In this document: positions 33,561-42,048 of the stretch, one piece after another
How the letters are laid out: each line of letters opens with the position of its first letter
Numbering within the stretch: the stretch's first letter is position 1
Position numbers and translations under genes: made by a program
Assembly: GCA_041690255.1 (NCBI GenBank)
Contig: JAWLHU010000001.1
Coordinates: forward strand, 496,001-560,000
Direction of reading: 5' to 3'
DNA length: 64,000 nt
From: JAWLHU01 sp041690255
Lineage (GTDB): Bacteria; Bacillota; Sulfobacillia; Symbiobacteriales; Symbiobacteriaceae
The notes under the pieces: model-generated
What the model saw: the letters and a program-made list of their open reading frames with translations, nothing else
What the model was told of the DNA's origin: nothing
The model's database searches: none

Positions 33561-35363
33561 TTAGACCAGCTCCAACTCCTTCAGCTTCGCCTCGGAGACG
33601 ACGCCGTCGACCCAGCCGCGCAGCTCATAGTATTCCTTCAGCATCACATCGAGATGCGAGACCATGCCAGCGGAGTTGTGGGTGGCGGGCTCGGTGAAGA
33701 ACCGCTTCGGCAGGGTGTCATCCTTGCCGGTGAAGCCGTTCAGGTTGTTGTAATAGCGCTCCAGGTTGTAGATCCGCTCACCGATCTTCATGGCCTCTTC
33801 CGGCGAGATCTCCATGCCGGTCAGGGTCCGGACCTGGGCGGCGAACTCGTCGGCGCCCTCGGAGAAGGTGGCGAACTTGCAGACATCCATGGAGTCGGTG
33901 AAGGCGAAGAGGTCCTGGAAGACCTTCAGCAGGTTGGCCTTGCCCTCGGTGACGGTCCGGTCGGTGGCGAACGGAATGCCGGCGATCTCCGAGGCGATCG
34001 TGTAGCCACGCAGGTGGCAGGCGCCGCGGTTGGAGGTGGCGTAGCCCAGGCCGATGCCCTGGACGCCGCGGGGATCGTAGGCGGGCATGGCCTGGCCCTT
34101 GACGGAGAGGGCCATGTCGGGATCGCCCAGCATCTCGGCAGCCTTGGCGGCGCCGAAGCAGAGGGTATCGCCGAAGCCCTCACGATAGGCGGTCTGGCGG
34201 ACCAGGGTCGACATCTTCTCGGTATCGCCCCAGTTGACGACCTCCGGGGTCAGCCCCTTCTCGCTGGCCTCCATGGCCATGGCGAGAGCGACGCCCATTT
34301 CGATGGTGTCCAGGCCGTAGTCGTTGCACTGGTCGAGCATGTAGGTCATGGCCTCGCGGTCATAGACGTTGCACAGAGCGCCAAAGGCCCAGGCGGTCTC
34401 GTACTCCATGGACTCGGTCTTGGACTTCCACTTGCCCTCCTTGACCTCCAGCTCCTTCTTGCAGTGGACGGGGCAGGCATGGCAGACGGGCTCGGAGACC
34501 ATGAGGGTCTCGCGGAACTTCTCGCCGCTGATTTCCTCGCCCTGCTCGAAGTGGGAGTACCGGCCGTTCATGGTGGGCAGCGAGCCGGCCTCGTTCAGGA
34601 TGTTCATGAGGACGTTGGTGCCGTAGACCGAGAGGCCACCCTTGTTCGGGGCGGTCAGGGCGCCGGCGTTGATCGCCTTCAGGCCCTCACGGACGGCAGC
34701 CTGGAAGGCATCCTTCCGCTCCGGGGTCGGCAGCGGCTGGGCCGAGCGATCGGCGACGAAGACGATCGCCTTCAGGTTCTTGGAGCCGCCTACGGCACCG
34801 GTGCCGCCGCGGCCGGAGGCCCGGTCGTGCTCGTTCATCCAGGCGGCGAAGCGGACCTGCCGCTCACCGGCCGGGCCGATGGCCATGACCGAGGTGTTCT
34901 TGCCGTACTTCTCCTGCAGGGCCCGGACGGTCGCCCGCACACCGAGGCCCCAGAGGCTGGAGGCGTCCTGAATGGAGACCGTGCCGTTCTCGACCACCAT
35001 GTAGACGGGGTTGGCAGCCTTGCCCTTCACGAGGATGCCGTCAAAGCCGGCCCAGCGCATGCGAGCGGCGGTGAAGCCCCCCATGTGCGAGTCGGTGACG
35101 GTGCCGGTCAGCGGGGACTTGGTCACGACCGCCAGGCGGCCGGACATGTGAACGGCGGTACCGGTGACCGGGCCGTTCATGATGCACATGAGGTTGTCGG
35201 GGGAGAGCGGATCGACCTTCGGGCCGTTATCGAAGACGAACTTGACGCCCAGGCCGCGGCCGCCCAGGTACTTGCGCATGAGATGCTCGGGAATCGGTTC
35301 GTAGGTAACCGAGCCGGTAGTTAGATCGACGTGGGCCAGACGGTGTGCGTAGCCACCAATCAT
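33561..35363 (-). CDS. aor: Aldehyde:ferredoxin oxidoreductase (tungsten type)
   Basis: The 600-residue enzyme oxidises aldehydes to carboxylic acids with ferredoxin as electron acceptor. It contains the [4Fe-4S] ligands in CHACPVHC (Cys294, Cys297, Cys301), a later Cys in DVCKFATF, and pterin-binding stretches (KYLGGRGLGVKFVFD, HDRASGRGGTGAVGGSKNLK). Length matches the AOR family. ATG 35363 has GGGGGG eight bases upstream. It leads the operon aor-moaD-small protein. A sigma-54 promoter and palindromic activator sites lie directly upstream, and the sigma-54 activator gene is next on the same strand. Likely substrates include aldehydes from amino-acid fermentation. Confidence 0.95.
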   Translation of the reverse strand: MIGGYAHRLAHVDLTTGSVTYEPIPEHLMRKYLGGRGLGVKFVFDNGPKVDPLSPDNLMCIMNGPVTGTAVHMSGRLAVVTKSPLTGTVTDSHMGGFTAARMRWAGFDGILVKGKAANPVYMVVENGTVSIQDASSLWGLGVRATVRALQEKYGKNTSVMAIGPAGERQVRFAAWMNEHDRASGRGGTGAVGGSKNLKAIVFVADRSAQPLPTPERKDAFQAAVREGLKAINAGALTAPNKGGLSVYGTNVLMNILNEAGSLPTMNGRYSHFEQGEEISGEKFRETLMVSEPVCHACPVHCKKELEVKEGKWKSKTESMEYETAWAFGALCNVYDREAMTYMLDQCNDYGLDTIEMGVALAMAMEASEKGLTPEVVNWGDTEKMSTLVRQTAYREGFGDTLCFGAAKAAEMLGDPDMALSVKGQAMPAYDPRGVQGIGLGYATSNRGACHLRGYTIASEIAGIPFATDRTVTEGKANLLKVFQDLFAFTDSMDVCKFATFSEGADEFAAQVRTLTGMEISPEEAMKIGERIYNLERYYNNLNGFTGKDDTLPKRFFTEPATHNSAGMVSHLDVMLKEYYELRGWVDGVVSEAKLKELELV

Positions 35364-35406
35364 CAGAAGAGCCCCCCTGTGTGTTGGATTCGGACACCCT
35401 TATGTC

Positions 35407-35424
35407 TAGCATCGACCGTGCCAA
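35407..35424 (-). promoter_or_regulatory. Sigma-54 (-24/-12) promoter of the aor operon
   Basis: On the minus strand TTGGCAC-GGTCGA-TGCTA has GG and GC exactly ten bases apart, as in TGGCAC-N5-TTGC. It lies about 45 bp before the aor start and is the only such match I noticed there. Confidence 0.75.
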
Positions 35425-35457
35425 CGGTCTGTTGCGGGTTTGCGCCCCCATGAGGCC

Positions 35458-35502
35458 GGGACAGGTGTCTCATTGGAACACCTGTCCTGCGACACCTGTC
35501 CC
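35458..35502. promoter_or_regulatory. Palindromic activator sites upstream of aor
   Basis: GGGACAGGTGTC (35458-35469) and GACACCTGTCCC (35491-35502) are perfect inverted copies; a third ACACCTGTCC lies between them (35478-35487). These are good enhancer sites for the sigma-54 activator encoded next to them, about 40-90 bp upstream of the -24 element. Confidence 0.7.
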
Positions 35503-35549
35503 ATCAGAGAGAAGAAAGCCCCCGCCATGGCACATGACGGGGGTTGAGA

Positions 35550-37415
35550 TCATTCGACCTGGCGCTTCAGACGGATACCGTAGAGTTCAAGCTTCCGGTA
35601 GAGGGTGGAGCGGCTCATGCCCAGCTCCCGGGCCGCAGCGGCGGCGTTGCCGCCGGCTGCATCAAGAGCCCGGCGGATCTGCTCCGCCTCGTCCGACTCG
35701 GGGATCGCGATGGTGGGGGTGGTCGGGAGCGAGGGAAGGGGGAGGAGGTCGGCGGGGTCCTCATCCAGCGCGACTGCCTGTTCGATCAGGTTGAGCAGTT
35801 CCCGCACGTTGCCGGGCCATGAATGTTGGAGCAACCGCTGCCACGAGGTGGGCGGCAGAGGAACCGGCTCGGCGCCCAGCCGGCTATACCCGTGGGCGAC
35901 CAGGCGAGCGATATCCTGGGGACGTTCCCGCAGGGGCGGCAGGGCGACCGGGAAGACGTTGAGCCGGAAGTAGAGGTCGGAGCGGAACTGCCCCTCCCGG
36001 ACCATCTGCTGCAGGTCCCGGTTGGAGGCGGCGATCACCCGGAGATCCACCTTCAGGGGATGCTGACTGCCGACCCGAACCACCTCTCGCTCCTGGAGGA
36101 CCCGGAGGAGGGAGACCTGGGCCTCGGGGGTCAGCTCGCTGACCTCATCCAGAAAAAGGGTGCCATGATCGGCCAGTTCAAAGAGGCCGATCTGCCCTCG
36201 GGGGTTGGCCCCGGTGAAGGCGCCGCCCACGTAGCCGAAGAGCTGGCTGGTAGTCAGGTTGGGGGAGAGGGCTCCGCAGTTGACGCCGACGAAGGGGCCC
36301 TGGGCACGCGGGCTCGCCTCGTGGATGGCCCGAGCCACGACTTCCTTGCCGGTGCCGGTCTCCCCGGTCAGCAAGATCGTCGATTCGGTGCGGGCGCCCT
36401 TGGCGGCGCGCTCCATGGCGGCCAGCCAGTGCGGGTCGCTGCCGACCAGGCCAGGCAGCGGTGACTCCGCCCGGAGGGTCGGCATCGCCATGGCGGGCCG
36501 AGCCGCCTCGACGAGGGCACCGATCACCTCTCCGTCCTGCCGGACCGGCCGGTAGGTGAGGCGGGCGAAGGCGGCATCCTCCGAGACCTGATCCTCTCCG
36601 CTGAGGAGGCGCTGTACGGGGCGGGACCAGGACTGGCCGGGCGGCGGGGTCATGCCGGCGAAGCGGAGCAGCAAGCCGTTCCGGTCAATGACGCCCAGGG
36701 CGCCACCGCGGCGCCGGGCCGCGATCTGGTCGGCGAAGGCGGAGAGCAGCGCCTCGTGCAGCGCAGCCTCTCGGGCAGCAAGCCGGGCCTGAATCGCTCG
36801 GGCGGCACCCAGCACCGCCAGCTCGGTATGCTGGTTGATCACCATTGACCGTCCGGAGAGGTCAAGCACGCCCAGGGCCTGCCCGGTGATCGGATGATAG
36901 ATCGGTGCGGCGACGCACGCCCAGGAGTGCAGATCCTCCAGGTAGTGCTCGGCCGCAAAGACAGTGACGTGTCTGGCCTCGGCCAGGGCGGTGCCCATGG
37001 CGTTGGTCCCGCTGGCCACCTCGCTCCAGTCGGAGCCGGGGACCAGGTTGATCCGCTCGGCCATGCGCCGGGCGGAGGTATCGCCCTCCACGAGCAGCGC
37101 CTCAGCCTGGGGACCGCAGAGGACCAGTACCTGGCCAGTCTGGCGGATCAACTCCTTAAGGTCTGACAGAACAGGAGCGGCGGCATCTATCAGGTCCTGA
37201 TGGGCAGCCAGGGCGCGTTGCAGAGAGCGTCCGGCGGTCGTGGTGAAGGCAGGCCGCCCCGGGTACTCGGGCACACCGCTCGACCGGCAGCGCTCCCAGG
37301 ATTGGTAGATCGGCGACCGTACCGGAAGATCTGTCCCGGCGCCGCGGCGAAAGGCCTGCCAGTGGCGGCGGATCTCATCGACGTGATCGCGTGTATGCTC
37401 CCAGGCGGTGACCAT
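35550..37415 (-). CDS. Sigma-54-dependent transcriptional activator (AcoR-like, GAF-AAA-Fis)
   Basis: The roughly 621-residue protein has an N-terminal sensor region with a GAF-like domain (about residues 60-190), a second linker domain and a central AAA+ domain. The AAA+ domain has Walker A GETGTGKE, the sigma-54 contact loop GAFTGA, Walker B TLFLDEVSEL and an R-finger region. It ends in a Fis-type HTH (AAAARELGMSRSTLYRKLEL). It should open sigma-54 polymerase complexes, most plausibly at the aor promoter 50-140 bp downstream. ATG 37415 is preferred (AGGGGC upstream); the frame is open for 44 codons more. The GAF-domain ligand, perhaps an aldehyde or its product, is unknown. Confidence 0.92.
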   Translation of the reverse strand: MVTAWEHTRDHVDEIRRHWQAFRRGAGTDLPVRSPIYQSWERCRSSGVPEYPGRPAFTTTAGRSLQRALAAHQDLIDAAAPVLSDLKELIRQTGQVLVLCGPQAEALLVEGDTSARRMAERINLVPGSDWSEVASGTNAMGTALAEARHVTVFAAEHYLEDLHSWACVAAPIYHPITGQALGVLDLSGRSMVINQHTELAVLGAARAIQARLAAREAALHEALLSAFADQIAARRRGGALGVIDRNGLLLRFAGMTPPPGQSWSRPVQRLLSGEDQVSEDAAFARLTYRPVRQDGEVIGALVEAARPAMAMPTLRAESPLPGLVGSDPHWLAAMERAAKGARTESTILLTGETGTGKEVVARAIHEASPRAQGPFVGVNCGALSPNLTTSQLFGYVGGAFTGANPRGQIGLFELADHGTLFLDEVSELTPEAQVSLLRVLQEREVVRVGSQHPLKVDLRVIAASNRDLQQMVREGQFRSDLYFRLNVFPVALPPLRERPQDIARLVAHGYSRLGAEPVPLPPTSWQRLLQHSWPGNVRELLNLIEQAVALDEDPADLLPLPSLPTTPTIAIPESDEAEQIRRALDAAGGNAAAAARELGMSRSTLYRKLELYGIRLKRQVE

Positions 37416-37607
37416 GTACCATCGCCCCTTCGTATATACCGGGGGTGAACGAAGTTCGGACACTCTCCCCTTCGATGAGCGGCGGCCCGCCCCCTCTGAC
37501 TTTTGGCAGGCTTGTACTTTTTCTATCCGTAAGGACCACGCGCGCAAGGAAGGGACTATCGGTGCGAGTTGCTGATCTCGTGATCATCCACACTCTCCCG
37601 GGGCACC

Positions 37608-37724
37608 GTGACCCTGCCCGACGATGGGGATTACTACCCGATCCTGGGCGTCTTCAGCGGGTCCAAGTTGGAGGTGCTGGCCATGACGCCCCAGGGCAAG
37701 TGGCTGCTCTTTGCGGTCGAGTGA
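37608..37724 (+). pseudogene. 38-codon gene fragment
   Basis: GTG 37608 to TGA 37724 reads VTLPDDGDYYPILGVFSGSK and KLEVLAMTPQGKWLLFAVE. The codon usage and beta-rich composition look like the C-terminal end of a longer domain. No ribosome site precedes it and no upstream frame continues, so it is most likely a remnant. A terminator follows its stop by a few bases. Confidence 0.4.
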
Positions 37725-37729
37725 CGCTC

Positions 37730-37768
37730 AGCCCTCATCGCTCTTTGCGGTGAGGGCTTCCTTCTTCC
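37730..37768 (+). terminator. Rho-independent terminator
   Basis: AGCCCTCA and TGAGGGCT pair perfectly with additional inner pairs (CGC/GCG) and are followed by TCCTTCTTCC. It ends the remnant at 37608-37724. Confidence 0.65.
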
Positions 37769-37871
37769 ACCTTCCAGGCAGGGAATCGCCCCTTCTTCGC
37801 TGAATGGATGAAAGGTAAGGACTTCGCGGCGTGGAGCCGCCAACAGTTTGCCGCGCGGGAGGAGTGATACC

Positions 37872-38330
37872 GTGCGACAGAAGGCTTATGCCCTGATTGT
37901 GGAAGAGGGTCGACTGCTGCTGGTCCGGTACTACTACCCGAAGGAGAACGCATGGTACTGGAACTTTCCCGGGGGAACGCTCGAGGCTGGTGAGACGTTG
38001 GAGGAGGCGCTCCGGCGGGAACTCATGGAAGAGTGCTGCGTCGAGGTCGAGATCGGGCCCATGGTCTTGCGCGAGGCCCCGCCCGGCCGTGACTACGTAC
38101 GCCATTTCTTCCGCTGCCAGATCAAGGAGGGCCGGCCCCGGGTGAGCGACAACCCGGCCACCAACGACTCGATCGGCGCCCTGGAATGGGTGGACTTGAG
38201 CAATCCCGACCACTGCGGTGGATGGGGCCGCCGCAACCTGCCGATCGTAGCCCGGGCCCTTGGTCTTCCGCTGCCCCGGCCCCGGCTCCCCATGCCCCGT
38301 CCCGTTCTGCGGGAAGGGACCCACCGGTGA
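37872..38330 (+). CDS. Nudix hydrolase
   Basis: The 152-residue protein carries the Nudix box as GGTLEAGETLEEALRRELME followed by ECCVEV. The pattern is G-x5-E-x7-RE-x2-EE, with the final Gly replaced by Cys. It would hydrolyse a nucleoside diphosphate linked to another moiety. GTG 37872 has GGAGG nine bases upstream, and the preceding in-frame codons lack a site. The C-terminal tail is Pro/Arg-rich (LPLPRPRLPMPRPVLREG). It lies alone between the aor regulator and argB. The Cys at the Gly position may alter activity. Confidence 0.85.
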   Translation: MRQKAYALIVEEGRLLLVRYYYPKENAWYWNFPGGTLEAGETLEEALRRELMEECCVEVEIGPMVLREAPPGRDYVRHFFRCQIKEGRPRVSDNPATNDSIGALEWVDLSNPDHCGGWGRRNLPIVARALGLPLPRPRLPMPRPVLREGTHR

Positions 38331-38341
38331 CCCCTGGACCT

Positions 38342-38407
38342 CCGCTCTCGCAGCGGGGGTTCGGCTTTCGTTGGCTCCTTCGCTGCTCGCTTTGCGGGCG
38401 AGAGCGG
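38342..38407 (+). promoter_or_regulatory. Long-range hairpin before the argB promoter
   Basis: CCGCTCTCGC (38342-38351) and GCGAGAGCGG (38398-38407) are a perfect 10-bp inverted repeat. GGCTCCTT inside the loop also complements AAGGAGC downstream. It may be a terminator for the Nudix gene, though no T run follows. Confidence 0.4.
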
Positions 38408-38475
38408 CCACGGACTGGCCCCCAAGGAGCAGAAACCGATGTGAACAATCGATGGGCGCAGAGTGAACTCCGGGC

Positions 38476-38510
38476 TTGCATAAGTATGCGCCCGGAGTTA
38501 TAATTATGCA
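38476..38510 (+). promoter_or_regulatory. argB promoter with ARG-box-like operators
   Basis: TTGCAT (38476-38481), a 17-bp spacer and TATAAT (38499-38504) form the promoter. TGCAT-N4-ATGC overlaps the -35 and TTAT-N4-ATGCA covers the -10, in the same register as at argC and argG. Confidence 0.75.
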
Positions 38511-38538
38511 GACTTCATCCCACTGGGGAGGCGCACAC

Positions 38539-39420
38539 GTGAACCAGCAGGTGATCGACAAGGCGGCGGTGCTGGCAGAGGCCCTGCCCTACATACGCCA
38601 GTTCTCGGGCAAGACGGTGGTGATCAAGTACGGTGGTGCGGCCATGGCGGCAGCCGACTTGAAAGATGCCGTCATGCAGGATATCGCCCTCATGAAGTAT
38701 GTCGGCATGAATCCGATCGTCGTGCATGGCGGTGGCCCCGAGGTCTCAGCCATGTCGAAGCAGATGGGTCTCGAGTCGAAGTTTGTCGATGGCCTGCGGG
38801 TGACCGATGCTGCCACAGTCGCCATCGCTCAAATGGTCCTGGTCGGCAAGACCAACCGGGAGATCGTCACCCACCTGGTTGAACAGGGGATCAAGGCGGT
38901 CGGCCTCTCGGGCCAGGACGGCGGCCTGATCAGGGCGACCAAGCACCTGCATCTCTCGGCCAAGACCGGCGAGATGGTCGACCTCGGCTTCGTCGGCGAC
39001 GTGGCATCGATCGATGTCTCGGTCCTGGAGACGCTGACCCGGGCCGGGTTCGTCCCGGTCATCGCTCCGATTGGCCTCGGGCCGGGTGGGCAGCCATACA
39101 ACATCAACGCCGATACGGTCGCCGGGGCGGTCGCCTCCGCCCTGAACGCCGAGAAGTTGGTCCTGCTGACCGATGTGGAAGGGGTCCGGGCCGATAAGGA
39201 CGACCCGTCCAGCCTGCTCACCCGGATCACGGTGCAGGAGGTCGAGTCCTGGATGGTTCAGGGAAAGCTGGAGGGTGGCATGATTCCGAAGTTGGAGTGC
39301 TGCCTGACCGCCCTTGCGGGCGGGGTCAACCGGGTCCATATTATCGATGGCCGGGTCCCCCACAGCCTGCTCCTGGAGATCTTCACGAACCGCGGGGTTG
39401 GCACGATGGTGATCAAATAG
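38539..39420 (+). CDS. argB: Acetylglutamate kinase
   Basis: ArgB phosphorylates N-acetylglutamate, the second step of arginine biosynthesis, and is often feedback-inhibited by arginine. The 293-residue protein has the amino-acid kinase signature GKTVVIKYGGAAM (about residues 21-33), VVHGGGPEVSAMSKQMGLES with the substrate loop, and a C-terminal KLEGGMIPKLECCLTALAGG ATP-site segment. GTG 38539 has GGGGAGG seven bases upstream and gives a family-length N-terminus. It is followed by argD with a 12-bp gap and is preceded by the ARG-box promoter. Confidence 0.96.
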   Translation: MNQQVIDKAAVLAEALPYIRQFSGKTVVIKYGGAAMAAADLKDAVMQDIALMKYVGMNPIVVHGGGPEVSAMSKQMGLESKFVDGLRVTDAATVAIAQMVLVGKTNREIVTHLVEQGIKAVGLSGQDGGLIRATKHLHLSAKTGEMVDLGFVGDVASIDVSVLETLTRAGFVPVIAPIGLGPGGQPYNINADTVAGAVASALNAEKLVLLTDVEGVRADKDDPSSLLTRITVQEVESWMVQGKLEGGMIPKLECCLTALAGGVNRVHIIDGRVPHSLLLEIFTNRGVGTMVIK

Positions 39421-39432
39421 GAGGGCATGAGC

Positions 39433-40647
39433 ATGGCGAATGAGATGGTGACCAAGAGCCAGAGTCTGATGGCGAAGACGAACGCCCACATCATGTCCAC
39501 CTATGGCCGCTACCCGATCGCCCTGGTCAAGGGGCAGGGGGTCAAGGCCTGGGACGCCGACGGCAAGGAGTACCTGGACTTCCTGGGCGGCATTGCGGTC
39601 AACCTGCTGGGCCACGCCCATCCTGCGGTGGTGGCAGCGATCACAGCGCAGGCGTCGGCCCTGATCCATGTCTCCAACCTCTACTATACCGAACCGGCTG
39701 CGGAGCTGGCTGCGCTGCTGACAAGCAACGGCGGCCTCGACAAGGTCTTCTTCTGCAACTCGGGCGCAGAGGCGAACGAGGGCGCTTTCAAGTTGGCCCG
39801 CAAGTACCAGTACCGGAAGGGTTTCGCCCAGAAGACGGGGATCGTCTCGGTCACACACTCTTTCCACGGGCGGACGCTGGCTGCGGTCACGGCTACAGCC
39901 AAGCCTGAGATCCAGGAGGGGTTCGGTCCCCTGCCCCCGGGGTTCAGCTATGCCGAGTTCGGCGATCTGGAGGCGCTGAAGGCGCAGGTCAACGATCAGA
40001 CGGCAGCGGTGATCCTGGAGCCGGTGCAGGGCGAGGGCGGCATTTACGGCAACTCACCGGAGTATCTGGCTCAGGCCCGGGCGCTCTGCGACTCTGTCGG
40101 TGCCCTGCTCATCTTCGATGAGATCCAGTGCGGCCTTGGTCGGACCGGTCACCTCTTCGCCTACCAGGGGCTCGGCGTAAAGCCGGATATTATTACCCTG
40201 GCCAAGGGGTTGGGTGGTGGCCTGCCGATCGGTGCCTTCTGCGCCACCGAAGAGGTAGCCGCCGGCTTCCAGCCGGGGGACCACGGGACGACCTTTGGCG
40301 CCAACCCGGTCGCCTGTGCCGCCGCAGCAGCCACGCTCCAGGCGGTGCTGGATGAGAACCTGGTGGCGAACGCCAAGGTCATGGGCGAATACCTCCTGGC
40401 GGGCCTGACCAACCTGAAGGCGAAGTACCCGGCCCTGGTCAAGGAGGCGCGCGGCTATGGGCTGATGCTCGGCCTCGAGCTGACCCAGCAAGGGGGCCCC
40501 CTGCTGGCCTTATGCCACGAGCTGGGCCTGCTGGCCAACGTCACCGCCGGCACTGTCTTCCGGATGCTCCCGCCGTACACGATCACCAAGGCTGATGCTG
40601 ACAAGGCCCTGGCGATCATCGATCAGGCGCTGGCTACCCTCAGCTAG
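39433..40647 (+). CDS. argD: Acetylornithine aminotransferase
   Basis: ArgD is the PLP-dependent class III aminotransferase that makes N-acetylornithine; it can also serve lysine synthesis. The 404-residue protein has the cofactor-binding patterns CNSGAEANEGAFKLARKY, IFDEIQCGLGRTG (Asp contacting the pyridine nitrogen) and ITLAKGLGGGLPIG with the Schiff-base lysine. AGGAGG is eight bases before ATG 39433; ATG 39427 is too close to it. It is the second gene of the argB operon and ends before a GC hairpin. Confidence 0.96.
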   Translation: MANEMVTKSQSLMAKTNAHIMSTYGRYPIALVKGQGVKAWDADGKEYLDFLGGIAVNLLGHAHPAVVAAITAQASALIHVSNLYYTEPAAELAALLTSNGGLDKVFFCNSGAEANEGAFKLARKYQYRKGFAQKTGIVSVTHSFHGRTLAAVTATAKPEIQEGFGPLPPGFSYAEFGDLEALKAQVNDQTAAVILEPVQGEGGIYGNSPEYLAQARALCDSVGALLIFDEIQCGLGRTGHLFAYQGLGVKPDIITLAKGLGGGLPIGAFCATEEVAAGFQPGDHGTTFGANPVACAAAAATLQAVLDENLVANAKVMGEYLLAGLTNLKAKYPALVKEARGYGLMLGLELTQQGGPLLALCHELGLLANVTAGTVFRMLPPYTITKADADKALAIIDQALATLS

Positions 40648-40655
40648 GAGAAGAT

Positions 40656-40680
40656 GACCCTGCCCAACCCGGGCAGGGTC
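40656..40680 (+). terminator. Hairpin after argD
   Basis: A perfect 10-bp stem (GACCCTGCCC / GGGCAGGGTC) with loop AACCC lies just after argD. The following TGTTGCT is only weakly T-rich. Confidence 0.6.
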
Positions 40681-40703
40681 TGTTGCTAGCCTGACTATCT
40701 CAT

Positions 40704-40731
40704 GCTAATATACCCCTAGGGGTATATTAGC
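40704..40731 (+). promoter_or_regulatory. 28-bp perfect palindromic operator
   Basis: The 28 bases from 40704 to 40731 are a perfect palindrome with centre TATACCCCTAGGGGTATA and ends GCTAA/TTAGC. It overlaps the likely promoter of the following MFS gene. The C-tract/G-tract core resembles operators of CsoR-type metal repressors. Confidence 0.7.
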
Positions 40732-40746
40732 TAAGGGGTGTCAAGG

Positions 40747-42015
40747 GTGGTCGTAAGTGAGGAGAAGGCGCCAAGCTCTGTCACCGGCGGAGGAACCTGG
40801 CGCAAGAGCTATGCGGGCGGCGTGATCCATGGGATCGCCTTCGCGGTCCACCAGGCGCTGGCCGAGCCGAACTCGGTTCTGCCGGCCTTCCTGGCAGGGC
40901 TTACGCCGGCCCGTTGGATCGTCGGGGCGATGACAGCCATGCTGATCGGCGGTGACTATCTGCTCCAGTTCCCGTCGGCCTACTTCCTGCAGGGGGTGGC
41001 CCGGCGGAAGCCGTACCTGCTGATCGCGGTGGGGATCCGGGCATCGGCCTGGGCCGTGCTGGGTGCGCTGGCCTACGGTCTGCCGTCCCTCTCTCCGGAG
41101 ATTCTCCTGCCGCTCTTCCTCGGACTGGTCCTGCTCTACTCCCTGACCGGCGGCCTGGGGGCGGTCGCCTTTGCCGACATGGTGGCTGGAGCGATTCCAG
41201 CGAATATGCGGGGGCGGTTCTACGGCCTCCGCTCCACCCTGGGCAGTCTGCTGGCGTTCGGGTCGGGCTACGTTGTTCGCATGGTTCTGGCCCCGGGTGC
41301 ACACACCTATCCGACCAATTACGGGCTGCTCTTTCTCCTGTCTGGCCTGGTGCTCTACGTCGGTGTGATCGGCTTTAGCTTCATGGCGGAGGAGAGCCGT
41401 ACAGTCGCCCCTCGCCCGCCGTTCCGGGAGTATCTTCGCACCGCTGGCCGGCTCTTGGGCAGTGAGCCTCGGTACCGGGGGCTCCTCTTCATGCAGCTCC
41501 TGTCGGGCTCTGCGATGATGGCGATCCCCTTCTATTCCCTCTACGCCCGGGAACAGCTTGGGCTCACCGCCGCCGCCGTCGGACTCTTTGTGGCCATGCA
41601 GGTCGCGGGAGCCGCAGCATCCAACCTGATCTGGGGTGCCGTACGGGACCGCTTCGGCAGCCTGGTCACGGCCCGTGCGGCGCTCTCACTCGACCTGGTG
41701 GTCCCGCTGGTCGCACTCGGCCTCGGGCAGGGACTGCCTGTCGCATTTCCCGTCGTCTTCTTCCTGGTGGGTGCGGCCATGGGCGGTAAGAAGCTGGCCT
41801 TCTTCAACTGCCTGGTCGACCTGGCTCCGGCCGCCCAACGCCCGACCTATGTGGGCGTGAACGGGTCACTCTCGGCCCTGTCGCTGCTCTTTCCGCTGAC
41901 GGGCGGGGTGCTCGTAGAGGTGCTTGGCTATGGCTGGACCTTTGGCCTGACGGCCCTCATGGGGATTATCCCGATCGTGCTCTCTCTCCGGATGCGGGTG
42001 CTGAAGAGCCTCTGA
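40747..42015 (+). CDS. MFS-like membrane transporter
   Basis: The roughly 422-residue protein has 11-12 transmembrane helices with MFS features, such as AIPANMRGRFYGLRSTLGSL in the helix 4-5 region and FRMRV-like basic loops. It most resembles poorly characterised MFS proteins (YdiM/UMF-like). GTG 40747 has AAGGGG eight bases upstream; GTG 40738 is an alternative. Expression is probably controlled by the perfect palindrome immediately upstream. If that site is bound by a metal sensor, a metal or stress-related substrate is possible, but nothing in the protein proves it. Confidence 0.8.
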   Translation: MVVSEEKAPSSVTGGGTWRKSYAGGVIHGIAFAVHQALAEPNSVLPAFLAGLTPARWIVGAMTAMLIGGDYLLQFPSAYFLQGVARRKPYLLIAVGIRASAWAVLGALAYGLPSLSPEILLPLFLGLVLLYSLTGGLGAVAFADMVAGAIPANMRGRFYGLRSTLGSLLAFGSGYVVRMVLAPGAHTYPTNYGLLFLLSGLVLYVGVIGFSFMAEESRTVAPRPPFREYLRTAGRLLGSEPRYRGLLFMQLLSGSAMMAIPFYSLYAREQLGLTAAAVGLFVAMQVAGAAASNLIWGAVRDRFGSLVTARAALSLDLVVPLVALGLGQGLPVAFPVVFFLVGAAMGGKKLAFFNCLVDLAPAAQRPTYVGVNGSLSALSLLFPLTGGVLVEVLGYGWTFGLTALMGIIPIVLSLRMRVLKSL

Positions 42016-42048
42016 TTCCGAACGGCCAGAGACAAGGCCGCCCTCCTA

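Noticed and set aside
33654..35324. A 556-codon open frame on the plus strand
   Set aside because: Antisense shadow of the aldehyde ferredoxin oxidoreductase, which shows the cofactor motifs on the minus strand. Long antisense frames are common in GC-rich genes.
38331..38475. T-box riboswitch before argB
   Set aside because: The region has stems but no AGGGTGGNACCGCG T-box sequence or antiterminator, and the promoter lies after it.
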